This document shows positions 14,201 through 26,938 of a DNA stretch of 64,000 bases, piece by piece. Origin of the DNA: Oxyruncus cristatus (lineage: Eukaryota; Chordata; Aves; Passeriformes; Cotingidae). Position 1 is the stretch's first letter, and each line of letters begins with the position of its first letter. The notes under the pieces were generated by a model. That model worked only from the letters and a program-made list of their open reading frames with translations. It ran no database searches and was not told the origin of the DNA. Position numbers and translations under genes: made by a program. The stretch covers positions 987,960 through 1,051,959 of the forward strand of contig VXAY01007414.1 in assembly GCA_013399855.1 (NCBI GenBank). Reading direction: 5' to 3'.

Positions 14201-15894
14201 TGAACTCCTGATATTTGGCTATACACAGACAGTATCTAAGTGTGCTTACCTGCTTATTGTCTTGAAAAGGAGCATGAAACAGAGCAGAATGGCATGAGAA
14301 AGGAAACCCAAGGTCTAAATGGAGAGTCTCATTTGTACCAGCTGACATTCAAGTATGCATTTACAGCAAGGCATAGAGTATATATTATCATTTTGTATGT
14401 TAATCATAAGTCACATACCTACAAAGCAGATCTTGTTTTTCCTGGGCCTTATTCATTGCTTATTTACTCCTTCCTGTTATTTGGTTTTTGTTTGATTCTG
14501 AGAAGAATTAGGAGTATTCTGTGACTTACTGATATGGTTAAAGACTTAGTAACATGTGCTCAGAGGTTGTCGTTTCAGCTATTTGATTTGGTCCTCATTT
14601 TATGGTAGAGGAGTACATTAGAGCTTTAAGGCTAGTGAGTACAGATCTCACTTCTTATACACCCGAATTAGGCTATGTTTTCCAGAAATACTATGAAATG
14701 CAAGTTAACATATGGAATGGAGTTCACAAGCATCACTACAGTAGCGTGTTGTCTTTTAGCATAAGGCTGTTTTCCTTTTTGTATCATCTCTTCTATTGTG
14801 ATTTGAAATGTAAAACGAAAAAGCTTTCCTTTCACACTCAACCAAGTGCGGAATTACAAAGCTTGGCTTAGTGCATGTAGTAATGTAAAGACATAAAGTG
14901 ACAGCATTTCAGTTCTAAATAACTGAAATCACTATTCATTTAAGGACTCATTGCAAAATTACGTTCTTATTTATAAAGCAAAATCCCCTTAGATTTATTC
15001 AATACTGCTCCAAGTCTTTGCATCTTTATTCTCTGTTCTTCTACGCTTTCCTAATTCTCGCTTTTTCTAGATCTGTTCAGTCTGTCTTGGATTGTTTTGA
15101 GAGCCTTCAGCATACAAATTTCACTGTGTCCAAAAGGGATTTGTTGCATCTCTGACTTTTCCTACCCTCCAATTAAATGGAAACCAAAACTTACTTTGTT
15201 ACATCGCTGAATTTCTTTCACTAATTGTCGTTGTTTGCATGTCTACATGCAGTAATCTATTCATAGTGCAACATCATTAATTGAAAAATAATATCACCAG
15301 TCAGCTGCTTTTGGTGAGAAAAACAGCTGTTACGATGCCCTTCTAACCAAATGGGAAGTGCAAATGATGGTCTCCACCTAAATTTATTATTCAAATTCTG
15401 CTATACTGATAACAACACTCTGATCTTTCCTGAATTATAAGCAGGCAGATGAGCTTTGTCTATTACAAATGCATAGATTTTACCCAGAACTTGCTGGGCA
15501 GCTCTCATTTTTTGTATTTTCTGTAGTCTCACAGTAACAACTCTAATTTCCCTTTACTTAGTCTCTCCAATTATCAGTGGACCTCCGCTAAATGAACATT
15601 AGGATTTCTACTTGATTTTGCTTTTATTTCTTTGTTCTTAAATTTTGAATAGAAAGACAAAATCGAACCATCTTGTGGATGAGTCCCTTGACTTCTGTAC
15701 TTGGCATCTGATTACTTCCCTTTTCCAGAAATTTTAACTATTGAAACCTTTACACCTTTCCTGTCTTGCTAATGCTTGGAACTCACTGACACAAGTTTAA
15801 AAACTTCTACATGCTACAAAGATCTTCAATAAAATGAGCACAAGCACAATATTGTAAGAAAGAAGCCTGTAGGGGTCAGATCTCAGCTGATTTT
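5281..15894. other. Unique AT-rich noncoding DNA
   Basis: About 10.6 kb with no transposon or gene I can recognise. The longest frame (minus, 9468-9992, 174 codons) is low in complexity and hydrophobic because its antisense strand is A-rich, and it resembles no family I know. A small hairpin, ATTTCAGG/CCTGAAAT, lies at 9799-9821. This is either unique intron or spacer sequence, or transposon debris too old to read by eye. Confidence 0.55.
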
Positions 15895-16120
15895 AGACAT
15901 CTGTAATAGGCACAAGTTGAAAAATAGGAGATTCTGATCAGATATCAGGAAACACTTTTTTTACCGTAAGGATGGTCAACTACTGAAACAGTTTGTCCAG
16001 AGTTGGTGAAATATCCATCCTTGGAGGTATCGCGACTTGACTGGGCTCAGCTCTGAGCAACCTGCCCTATTAGCCCTGCTTTGAACAGGGGGCTGGACTA
16101 GATGACTATTGAAGTTTCTT
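15895..16120 (+). mobile_element. CR1 LINE 3' fragment
   Basis: Plus-strand CR1 3' region. It shows the 'aataggcacaagttgaa' segment, a 'tatcaggaaacactttttt' segment, then 'tatccatccttggaggta', 'gggctggactagatgac' and the run-in to the 3' end. These landmarks occur in the order seen in avian CR1 3' ends, corresponding to the last part of ORF2 and the 3' UTR. The terminal ATTCTATG repeat is lost, replaced by an AT dinucleotide run at 16120-16131. Several point changes and small deletions break the coding frame, so the copy is old and dead. Confidence 0.88.
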
Positions 16121-18275
16121 ATATATATATCCATAGTTGAAACTGTTACCCTACACTCACCAAATCCTGAAGAGGAAATGGGCTTTTATGACTTGTTATA
16201 GACTTGGAACTTGAAGATGAGGTGCATCATGGCCAACACTTCATGGACTATAAAGGAAGCCTGAGGTACTTGCCTCAAATGGTGATGAATTCTACCCTAG
16301 ACAACTAGGATTATCTGATATATTAAATATTTTCCATACTACTAGTCTGTGTTAACTGAAACTCCAAAATTAACTCCAAAATCCATGCAATATTATGATA
16401 CAATTTCTACAGCCAGTGATAAAAGGTAGTGAGTCTGATGAGACAAAGACAAAGGGAATAATTTCTTCTCCGTGTTCTTGATCTAGCAGATAAGAAGTAC
16501 TAGGTTTAAATTCCAGCAAGTTATGTTAGACAGTGAGGGTGAACCTTGTAACAGTGAGGTCAGTTAGACCATAAGATGAACTAGCTTAGGAGCTGCAGAG
16601 TATCTTTTAAAGACTGTTAGCATTTTGTTTCTTCAGTCTTCTCATCCTTGGCTAAAGAATCTGAATTCTTTACTGCTTTCCCTTGTTTTTCCAAAGCGAA
16701 AATTACAGCCAGGCAATATTGTTACCCCTTTAGAGAAATGGAGGTTTTGGATGGTAGAACATTGGCTTCCTAATGCTCATGAAATAGTTCAGTAGTGAAT
16801 CCTGGAATCAGCTTTGTGCTCAGACATCTTGCTGCATGTGTTAGGTGTTAGGGTGTGTTTCTGGGGCTGTCTTACTTCCTCTTTCACACATGAACTAGAA
16901 TCACCTACCCTTTTGTGTTATGAGAAGGAATAGAAAGTGAAGAGTAGTAGAGCTTTGATATGGATATGGGTTTTTTTCCCCTCAAATGATCTGTATGTGC
17001 ATTAACATGGAAGAAGTGAGCCATGAGGGCTGGGAGGATGAGGCTGTGGTAGCTCCATTAGTCAGAATAGTCCTAAGCAGAGCAAGGCCACTGGAAAGCT
17101 TTGGTTTTTTACAATAATGAATGTAAAAATGGAACAGTGCAAAATACTTTTATGCATTTGTTCCTGGAGTATTCCTATAAGGGATGTGTTGCAAGAGCTC
17201 AGTCAGTGTTTATTCTGTACACATTGATGTGCACTAAGGTCAACTGAAAGATTGGCTTTTTCCAACACATTTAGCACTGCAAGCCTGCTCTGATACCCCA
17301 GATGTTTTAGGGCGATTCTTTGTCAGAATATAATTACATCTTTACTCACAAAATATTTTTTAAAGCTTTTAGGATTAACACTTGTCATTTTATTGTTATT
17401 ATTTTGGGTAAAGAACATGCCTGTCTCTGGTGTTCATGTCACTGAAGTCCAAGGTCACAGTGTAAATATCTGCTCTGAGATAATCACTACAGATTTCCCT
17501 AGTACTCTAGAAAAGGGTCTTTCCATTTTATTTGGATCATACTGGGTTAGATGTCCAGACAATGGAAAAGGCAGATTTTAAATACTATGTTGCCGGGATT
17601 TTACATGTATGTTATCTTGCTTAGCAGACAAGTGAGGGAACCAGGCAGAAGATGATGCAATAATTTGTCTCCCTTGGTCAATGTCCTTGTCAAATGAACT
17701 TACTTCTTGAAGTTAACATGCAACCAGTAAACCAAGAGAGTTTTTTTGAGAACCAGTTTACTTTGAATGCAAAAGCCAGAAGTAAGCTGGTGTAGCCTCT
17801 GCATTACAAGCTCGTGCTTCAAAGTACAGAAACCTCAGAGGTACTGGCAACACTTCTGTCCTTGCCCTGAACTGTGCTAAGAAAAATGTTTATGACTGTT
17901 TTTATTTATAGGGAATAAGCACTGAATGTTTTCTGCTTTTTGAATAAATGTGTTTCAAATAGCAGAAAAACAAGATACACAGTGTGATCATGGTTCTGTT
18001 GCCACTAATCTACATAGCTATCCTAAAAAATTCTAGTAGCTACTATCAACTAGAGGCTGTTGTATATATGATTATCCACATTACAAACTGTGATTAGCAA
18101 GAGCTGTATGTCTCCTGATCTTGATTAGATATTGATATCTCTGTGTATATGACCAATGTTTGGGGTATTGGAAACTTAGCAGAGCTATGACATGAATTCT
18201 AAGAGATCATGCAGATGGAATTTGGTGAGGACTATTTATTTATATTCTGTGTGTTTGTGTATGTCTGTGTGCTGT
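16121..18275. other. Unique noncoding DNA
   Basis: Starts with a short (AT)n run. Otherwise no gene, RNA or transposon was recognised. The region just before 18275 has a short TG-rich stretch (about 18247-18274) directly beside the CR1 end. Confidence 0.55.
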
Positions 18276-18374
18276 GTTCCCAGGACAACTTGAGCTGGAA
18301 GGGACCTCAGGAGGCCTGTAGTCCAACTTCCTGCTCAAAGGACAGTCAGCTGTAAGACCTGCTGCAAGGCAAGG
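18276..18374 (-). mobile_element. CR1 LINE 3' fragment, 3'-side half of a split copy
   Basis: Minus-strand CR1 tail with landmarks 'gctggaagggacctcagga' and 'gtagtccaacttcctgctca'. The sequence stops abruptly at the LTR boundary (18375) and resumes at 18918, so both pieces are one CR1 copy interrupted by a later insertion. The final base positions, CAAGG at 18370-18374, are the target site duplicated by that insertion. Confidence 0.85.
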
Positions 18375-18425
18375 TGTCATGGTTTAGGAAGGGTATTCTC
18401 TAATTTAGTACTCCCATGAAAACCC

Positions 18426-18720
18426 CACATGCTGCTCCCCCTTCCCCCTCTCCATTTGGAGGCACAAAAGGCAAAGATTATGGATTGAGATAAGAACAAT
18501 TTACTGGAAACGGCAATGAGATAGGAAAATGAACGTTGACAGCAACGATATTAAAAACGAAAGTGTACAAAANCACATGCTGCTCCGCCTTCCCCCTCTC
18601 CATTTGGAGGCACAAAAGGCAAAGATTATGGATTGAGATAAGAACAATTTACTGGAAACGGCAATGAGATAGGAAAATGAACGTTGACAGCAACGATATT
18701 AAAAACGAAAGTGTACAAAA
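18426..18720. repeat. 147-bp tandem duplication joined by one N
   Basis: Copy 1 is 18426-18572 and copy 2 is 18574-18720. They differ at one base that I can see (C at 18439, G at 18587), and both end in GTGTACAAAA. The only base between them is the N at 18573. Two near-identical copies abutting a single N is what results when overlapping contig ends are joined without merging the overlap. Confidence 0.95.
18573..18573. other. Single ambiguous base (N), probable contig join
   Basis: The only N seen in the window. It sits exactly between the two copies of the 147-bp repeat. Confidence 0.97.
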
Positions 18721-18917
18721 GAGAGAGAGTCATTCAAGTGCAAAAATACTCATGAGGGCCCTGTGACAATGAACAATACTGGGCAGCTCCCCCTGCCACA
18801 TTTTCTCCACCAGAAGGAACCTCTTCTCCCCAGAAGACAGTCCTTTTCCCCCTACTGGCCCATACCCCTTCCTGGCTACTGCAAAAAATTAACCCTGTCC
18901 TGGCCAGAACCAGGACA

Positions 18918-18988
18918 CAAGGTTACTAAGGGCTTTATCCAGTAGGTCTTAAAAACCTGCAAGGATAGAGACTACCCAACCGGGCAGT
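18918..18988 (-). mobile_element. CR1 LINE fragment, 5'-side half of the split copy
   Basis: After the CAAGG duplication, CR1 sequence resumes with 'gggctttatccagtaggtct' and 'aaaaacctgcaaggatagag', which is the segment directly upstream (in element orientation) of 18276-18374. It fades out after 'cgggcag' near 18987. Confidence 0.85.
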
Positions 18989-21617
18989 GCGCAGGCACAC
19001 AGTCAAGTCACATGGTTGTAGTTTTTTTTGAATAGTGATAAAATACGTCATGTTGCTGAAACATATAGTGGGATTTTTAAATGACAGGCTGAAGATACGT
19101 CAGTGAACATACAGGTACTGATGTTACTGTTCTTTCACATCTTGGACTCTCATGCTCATCCTTGTGACATTGATCATGATACCATGACAAAACTCAATTT
19201 TCCCCTTCCACAAAGGCACAGTACAGTATTGTAGGAGGCCAGTGTTATTTTTGCTACTCTGAAAGCTTTTTTGAGAGTTGAGTTTGAAGGACATGTTTGT
19301 CAGAGTCTAAGTTCACTGAATAGCCAAGTGTATGTAAGCGTGCAGGGCTTGAGAGCTGGAGGGAAAAGGACAGCAGCCAGTGACCTGAACCAACTGCCAC
19401 ACTGGGTTTTTGTTGACCTTTTTATTTCAAATTACTATCTTGCACTGCTGGCTTGCAGGGACTTATGTGGTACAGTCTTGCCAGCCCTTCATTCAGTGAA
19501 ATTAATCTTGCGGTGAGGGGAGAGGGGCAAAATCTTGTCGTCTTTCCTCTTTATTCATAATTCCACTGAAATAACTTGCATGAATAAGCTTACGTATATA
19601 TAGATGAAATTCTACATTAATATATTCTTTTCAAAATAGTGTTATAGAGCCAGACCACAGCCCTGAAAAGCAATGCACAATATTTAGCAAGGAGTTTTAA
19701 AATTTTTTGGATACAGCATGAGCAATAACACATGCACAAGTTAAAAATCTGGTACATTTGAAAAATAAAATTGTGGGAACTCTTTTCTGATCATGCTTTG
19801 AAGCACAAAAGTTATCAAGGGGGAAGAATGTGGGAGCGTTCATATGGAGGAAAATGGTGTTGGAAATACTCATGGTGTGTTCCTTCCTAAAGCCTGAAAC
19901 CATGCTATGATAATTCATCCTCTTTGTTCTGCTCTCTAAAGCGAAACCAGTAGGCTCTTGAGCAGGAGACCACAGCAGTGCCGCTTTCAAGTCAAAGAAT
20001 TCCTGAAGAACATCTGACTGAAAAAAATCTAATCAGTGGAAGATCTTATTTGGCCTCACTGCTTCTGCTGAATTAGAGTAAAAAAACAGGAAAAGGGTTG
20101 TACTGAATGATTATGTACTTTATTTTATATAACTCTTGCTGGATCTCAATAGCAAATAAACTAGAAAGGATTGGACTAATTTTCTCAGCCAAACATGTTT
20201 TGATGACCACAATGATCACTTGGCAAGTGAACTGATTTGATAGGCATGATGCTTTAGAATATGTTTGAATTTTACTGTAGTGACATAAAAGCTCATGAAA
20301 AAAATTAATACATGAAAAAAGGCACTCATGTATTAGTTCAAAATATAAATGTGATGGAACTTTTACAGGAAAGATAATGAAAAAAATTTTTATTAAAAAT
20401 TTTTATTAAACTGTAAAACTAAAGAGACAAGAAGTTTTGTTAGAACAGATGAACCAGGATTGAACTGTGCCAAAAAGGAAAATATTAAAAGTCGCAGTCG
20501 CCACGTACATATTCTCAGTAGGGCATAGTCCTTTCATCAGTGACTTACCCTCACTCATTAGGTTAGCACCTGAGAGACTGCATGTTGATAGGAGATAAAT
20601 TTGTCATTATTTTTCACTTACCCATTGCCTTTCAGTGAAAGCTAGGGACATGTTCATGTTTTTCCACCATTGTTTATTCATGCTTTCATACCTGAGACCC
20701 AAGGAGCAAAAACTATAGTCAAGTGAAAGGTCTGTAGCTTGTTTTTAAGTCTTCCTGAACTTTTTAAACTCAGCTGTTGTTGTTGTGATCTGCACCAACA
20801 AGAATCTGAAGCAAAATGAAAGCAAAACCAGTTCAAGCCTAAGGAAGACTTGACTTAGATAAGCGGATACTGCCATGCTGTTTCTGATATCAGATTTAGT
20901 GCAGTTGTAAACCAGTGCTGTCAGAGGCATACTGGCAATATAATAACTCACCATGCCTTGGAATATGAAGTTGACATATTAAAGGTAAGACATAGACCAG
21001 TATAAAATGTACAACTGAGTGATAAAACATGATACCTTAACTATCAGTTTCCATGTCACTTGACAGAGAACTCTGCATCAACACAGAGGAAAAGGAAAAG
21101 GCAGAGTCTCTATCTCAAAGCCTGTTCATGGTGAATAATGCAGGAGGTGAAATAGGCTTTTTTTTTCTTGTTTGTTTTTCTTTCTTGGTCTCTCTTCTTA
21201 TATGTATGAATGCATTAGATATTTCCTAACCATCAGTTTAGAGTTTCAGTGTTGCACCATGAAGGGTTAATGATTACGAGATATGAGGAATTCAATACAT
21301 TACAATGGAGAAAGAGAAGAGTTGATGTTTTTGGAAGAGATCCTTAAGAAAGGAGATTTCATCCATCAGAGATCAGGCTGCCCTTATTCAGTCATTCTGC
21401 ATGCTGAGTACCTAGAAGATGCAGGCGATGGTATCTTTGTGGGTTTTAATAACAACTTCTAGAAGTTAATCAGTTTTCAGTTTACAGGGAAAATTATTTG
21501 ATAACTAGTGAAATCTTTGCACTGGAAGAATCTTACAGAATTCTAACAGTGATAGTGCAAAGTTTTCATTGCTGTGTAGCACTTCTGAACTTCTCATTTC
21601 TGAACTCTGGGATAAGA
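18989..21617. other. Unique AT-rich noncoding DNA
   Basis: No gene or transposon recognised. Small local oddities are a duplicated ATTTTTATTAAA unit near 20387-20409 and a repeated CATGAAAAAA near 20295-20320. Confidence 0.55.
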
Positions 21618-22303
21618 GATCATAGAATCATAGAATCAGGTGGGTTGGAAAGGACCTCTGAGATCATCAAATCCAACCCTTGACCACCACCACGGTTACT
21701 AGACTATGGAACTAAGTGCCACGTACAACCTCATCTTAAAAACCTCCAGGGACAGTGAATCCACCACTTCCCTGGGCAGCCCATTCCAGTGCCTGATTAC
21801 CCTCTCTGTAAAGAATTTCTTCCTAATATCCAACCTAAATCTCCCCTGGCACAGCTTAAGGCCATGCCCTGTCTTACTGCTGGTTGCCTGGGAGAAGAGA
21901 CCAACCCCCACTTGGCTACAACCTCCTTTCAGATAGTTGTAGAGAGCGATGAGGTCTCCCCTGAGCCTTCTCTTCTCCAGGCTAAACAACCCCAGCTCCC
22001 TCAGCCTCTGCTCATAGGACTTGTGCTCAAGTCCCTTCACCAGCCTGGTTGCTCTTCTCTGGACCTGCTCCAGCACCTCAATATCCTTCCTGAACTGAGG
22101 GGCCCAGAACTGGACACATCACTCCAGGTGTGGCCTCACCAGCGCCCGAGTACAGGGGCAGAATCACCTCCCTGTTCCTGCTGCCACACTGTTCCTGATC
22201 CAGACCAGGATGCCATTGGCCTTCTTGGCCACCTGGGCACACTGCTGGCTCATGTTCAGCTTCCTGTCAGTCCAAACTCCCAGGTCCCTTTCTGCCTGGT
22301 ATC
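21618..22303 (-). mobile_element. CR1 LINE, best-preserved 3' copy in the window
   Basis: Minus-strand, 5'-truncated CR1. Its 3' terminus lies at 21618-21637, where two copies of the 'catagaat' terminal repeat are visible, followed by 'ggttggaaaggacctctgag', the usual CR1 3' UTR. Moving up the plus coordinates it reads through the end of ORF2 and breaks off near 22303. The 5' truncation is expected from incomplete target-primed reverse transcription. It has the longest intact ORF2 remnant here and two 3' repeat units, so it may be younger than the other CR1 pieces. Confidence 0.95.
21699..22118 (-). pseudogene. CR1 ORF2 C-terminal fragment (reverse transcriptase end)
   Basis: An open frame of 139 codons runs down to a stop at 21699-21701, blocked upstream by an in-frame TGA at 22119-22121. 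It contains [46 protein letters not shown] and [11 protein letters not shown] in the order typical of the C-terminus of the CR1 pol protein, and ends in ALSSIV at the expected place. The endonuclease and reverse-transcriptase catalytic domains lie upstream in a complete element and are missing here. There is no natural start codon: the first M-like position is a GTG inside the domain. The plus strand carries a 197-codon shadow frame (21789-22382) that is not a gene. No activity is expected. Confidence 0.93.
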
Positions 22304-25300
22304 AGTGGGATTTAAATCAATGCTGTTAATCCAAGACCACTTGTTGCCTGATGTAAATAAGAAATTAGCTTTTTACTTGTAGAAACTAGGAAAAGTAATA
22401 TAAATACTTATGAGAGCAAAGACAAGTTTAAAATACGACATGTAAGCTGCAATGTAAAATTATCAAAACACATCAACAAGTAGCAGTGTACAAGATATTC
22501 TGTATTTCTTCTATTATTGATGATAGTAGAGTCATCCAACAGAAATACTCAAAATTTTAGTTTGCCAGGGTTAAAAAAATGAAGAGGTAGGGGCAGCAGG
22601 TAAAAAATTTGCTATGAAACTAGCCAGATTTATTTCTGAAACTGAGACTTGAAAGACTAGTGCTTGGGTCTAAATCTACATCACATCAAGTAGGGAGAGA
22701 TGAGATTTCTCTTCTTAGAAGTGACAATAATACTGTGGGTGCGACAGGAAATGTTCATTAGAGCAAGCAATTAGTCTTTATAAAAAACAGATTTTTCCTA
22801 TGTGATATAAACCTTCTGATTTCTTGGATATAACTCTGTGTATTAAGACCACATAAAAAAGCACGATTTTCAGCAGACACTGTTTTATACAAACTTTGAT
22901 TTCTAGATTCTCTGCCTTTGTGGGACTAAGTACAGATCTGCAAATAGATGCAAGTTTTGAGGAAGCTATTAAGAAATATCTTGTCCTTCATAACCAATAT
23001 ACAGCATTCATGTGCTGATCTCTCTTTGAAATCTGAATCCAAAGTAGATTTCTTGTAGTGGCATGATGCAGTTCAGTAAGTTCTGGATGTTCTTGGGGGA
23101 GAGGAAAAAAAAAAAAAGAAACAGAGAGAAATATGCCAATTCAATCAAAACTCTTATCAGAAATGGATAGAAGGATTTCGGAGCTAAAAATAATTTAAAG
23201 CAATTCCCAGATAATACATATCGACAAAAAAAACCCCATAGAAAATAGGAGGATGAAAAGAGACTTTCTTTCATCAAGCAAAAAAATTGTAAGTGGATAA
23301 AAATAACATTTTATACAGTTCTCTTACAGTGTATAATTTATCAAATTTAAATTATTTAAATCATCCGCAATTTTCATTATTATTTGATGTTAATATTTTA
23401 AATAAGCTAGGCTCCTAAAGCCTTATTGCATATTGTTTCATCAGTAAAAGCAATGTAAAGAGAAAAGGGAAAGGATGATAGTGTGAAAATAGGATAGACG
23501 ACTTTGAGAGTTCTCATTGAAACACAGCAAGAAGTCTAATGTAGCAACAGGAAAATTAATCCAAAATCCAGCAATCAAACCTTATAGAAATGAAAACAAG
23601 ACACAAATGACATCTTGTACTTTGATACAGTCAGCACTCTTATTATCACGACTACATGTTATAGAAGATATCTGTAAAACCACAAATTGTACATTCAGTG
23701 CTTGTTCCCTGCTTGCATACGGTTATTTCTTGCTACTCCTTGCAAGCTTTCTTCTCCTTTCCTAAAACACCACTTACATAGTTGTATAAGATAATTCTTT
23801 TATTCTTTCCTTTTGCTTCCACTGTATTGATGTGTGGTTTCTCTTCTCATATTTAAATTATGAACTCTTTGGTACAGGGATGTTTGGCTTAGCTGTGCCG
23901 TGCACAGCAGGGTCCTGATCAATGAGTAAGAATCACATTACAAATGGCTGTTACTAATAATAACAATGAAAGTGTTTAAAAATATTTTATTAAATATGTG
24001 AGCAAGGACACATTTAATGGTGAATTTTTCATCTTCTCAAAGGTCTGGTAGCATGCAACTGTTTTTACAGCGCTAGAAATTATAGGTACATTATGAGAAT
24101 GATCTGAGAATATTTGATTTAGGCTTGAAAAGATTAAGGCATAGAAGTACTAACAGGAAAAAGCCTGATACTGGTCCCACATGGACTTTATTTCAGAACT
24201 ACTCCAATAATTTCTATGGAGCTGCATCCAACTTGTATGAAAAGACATTAGATGATAAACAGAGCAGAAAGAAACTCTCACTAGAAAGCATCGATCTATG
24301 GGATTTAAGATAATAGGGGGAACAATGGGAAAGCTTTCATTGTCAAGGGGCAAGAGCAAGAAGAGATCTCACTTTTACTCGAATATTTCAGTCTTCTTCT
24401 GAATAGTCATTGAATGATGAGTTTGTAACTCAGATTTGTCCATTTTTAGGGGACTGAACTGAGCTCATAAAGTACAGACTGTCCTGGTGAATGTGTTCAA
24501 GCATTCCATGTAAACTGGAGCGGCTCTGCTGGAGTGGGTTGGGCATAGGCCAGCTTCCGATGCCTGAGCTGCCTGACAGCTGGCATGCCTTTACAGATAA
24601 GGGTCTTTGGACTCTCTCAAACTAACCAGGGATTTAAAACTGCTTTTCTATGGCCTGAATAAGGTTTCTCAGTCTCTTGGTTTGGCCTTACCAGTGAGTC
24701 TGGATCCTCCACACTTACAGCTGAAGAGGGCTTGGAAGGGAGTTAAATGTTCCATAGTTTGGCATCGGCATGAGTTGGGTGGGTGTCTTTGTGTAGAGAG
24801 GTGTTCAGATGTATGCTACATTAGACAAGGGTTTTGTGTTTTCTTCTTCTATGTATTGCAGGCAATAGAGAGTCCTTGCTTTGTATGTCGAGTGTGAGAT
24901 TGACTCAAGGGTAGTGAGAAACGCAGTAAGCTGAAAAGCAGGCAAAAGTAAACCTAAGCAGATATTTGGAGTATCTGGAAACTTTGTCAGTATCAGGGTC
25001 ATTGGTTTTAAAAGTAATCTGAGGGGTGAAATGCACTGGAAAATGCAAACCATAACGATAACATACACAGACACAAATCTTTACATATTCCGAATGTGTT
25101 CCACTGGTGCAACTTGTGGTGGGCAGATCCACCACAAAGGCAGAGTGTGTTATGCGGGTGTGCTGCAGTCTCGGTGCTTTGTGATGGAGTAAAGTTGTGT
25201 TAAGAGTTTCTGACAGGAAAGTGTGCCCTGTCCTGGCAGCAGCGCATCGTTTCTGTGGGCACTTGCTGACTGAGAGCGTATTACGAAGAGGTTTGGTTCT

Positions 25301-26880
25301 GCTTCCTGGTGTGTGCACAAAGTTTGCTGAGAAAACATTTTTTTGATACAGGGAAATCTTAATAGTTCTTCATTTAACTTTTTTTTTCCTGTTACATTCA
25401 TATTGATACTGTTTTTTCCTGCATGACCAAAACTTTTTTGATCGCTTTCACTGAAGGAAATATTTAAACCAGTTACATGTATATCAAACACGTATATTTT
25501 ATATAGCATATGCTGACACTTATGCAGACTATTATGACATTTAGGAAGAAAAGGAAGTTTTGTTGGCATAAGGAAGTGCTTTCCACTTTTCCTTCAAGTA
25601 TTGTATCTTGTTCAGACTTGTATCTTTTTGTTTTTAAATTTTGGGATTTTCTACAGGTAATAGTTAAATAATCAATGTTTTTGAAACATGGAGCTATGAT
25701 TTAATCTTCAGATCTCTTTATGTCAATCCAAGTATATAAGTTGTCACATTAGTCGGAGTCCAAAATAATTGTATGTATTCCTGTAGTATGTTGTTAAATC
25801 TACTAATTTTGCATGTTTTTTTAACTAGCCTAATCCTCTCAAGTATAGCATGTACCGGGGTGCTGTATACAAGCATGTGTTCTCAGTGTTCAGCTCTGTC
25901 TCTTAAATTCCTTATCTGACAACACCAACATGCTGAATCCTTGAAGTGCTGGGGTTTTTTATTTTAAATCTGGCAGAGCTTCCTGGCCCATGGAGTCAGC
26001 TCATCCTTTTTTCTGTCTTTATTGATGGCACTGCCTTGAAACCTGTAAAGAACTGATCTATAAAGGTCTGTGTACTGGGTTATTTAGTCAGCTATTTGTC
26101 TCCATATTTATTAAACCTGTATCTACTTTCCAAGCCTTAAGGCATATTTACATCTTTTAAATCGTAATCCAAATAAGTTACTGCCATAGTAGCAGGCACT
26201 CTCTGTTCAAGTAATCACCAATTGTTGCTACAAGAAGGCAAAATGCTGTCATAACAAGTATTTTAAAACCCTAAGGAACATGTATATTAACCATTAGTTC
26301 AACATAAGGCTCTGTTAGAATATCATATGCTCAGGTCTTGAAAAAAGATCCAGGAATTTTGGAAGATAGCTGAATCAGAAGCATTCTCTAAATACCTACC
26401 ATATAAGTATTAAGCAAGATTAATAGATTTATTATTGACAACAATAAGGTATGTGCCAATTTCAGATGTCACCAAGAATACATAAAAAATCTAAATTTCA
26501 CTTTCAGCTGCTCTTTATGTGACTTTTCTGGAACCAAAAACATTCCACATAGAGAAATTTCATGTGTTATGCTGTTGGTGGGATATGAAAAGTAATAAGG
26601 AGCACTCTTTTTCTCAGGCAGGATAACTTGTCTTTAGGATAAGTGACATCAGTACTTACTGCATTTGGAAAGGAAACCTCTACTATATCAGATTTTCCCA
26701 CAAGTACCTATAAACTGGGCTAACCTGATAGCATCAAAACCCTTTCATATCAAATGATATAATTGTGAAAGGCACTCATTTCTGATTTGACTCTCCAATG
26801 TGTATAGCAGACATCAGATGTGATCAAGAACTTGAAGATGTGAAATTGATAGATAATTAATTGTATTTGATGTCATAATT

Positions 26881-26938
26881 AGTAATGATATTATTACTAT
26901 TATTATATAATTATTATTAATAATAATAAAAAAAAAAC
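26881..26938. repeat. AT-rich (ATT/AAT)n low-complexity stretch
   Basis: A run of ATT then AAT trinucleotides ending in A10, with self-complementary segments such as AGTAATGATATTACT. It is simple low-complexity DNA that could extrude a hairpin. Confidence 0.85.

Larger units (their letters stand above)
18375..18917 (-). mobile_element. Solo LTR, ERVL-like, inserted in CR1
   Basis: Read on the minus strand the element begins TGTCCTGGTTCTGG (18917 downward) and ends CCTAAACCATGACA (at 18375), the TG...CA form of a retroviral LTR. It is flanked by an exact 5-bp duplication CAAGG (18370-18374 and 18918-18922). A 5-bp duplication and this terminal sequence fit class III (ERVL-type) avian elements better than class II. 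No internal gag/pol sequence is present, so it is a solo LTR left after recombination between two LTRs. As written it is 543 bp, but 148 bp of that is a suspicious repeat around the N at 18573, so the true length is probably near 395 bp. The first ~60 bp resemble the LTR at 46132-46454. Confidence 0.85.

Noticed and set aside
21789..22382. 197-codon plus-strand open frame, the longest in the window
   Set aside because: It is the antisense of the CR1 ORF2 fragment on the minus strand, whose motifs are clear.
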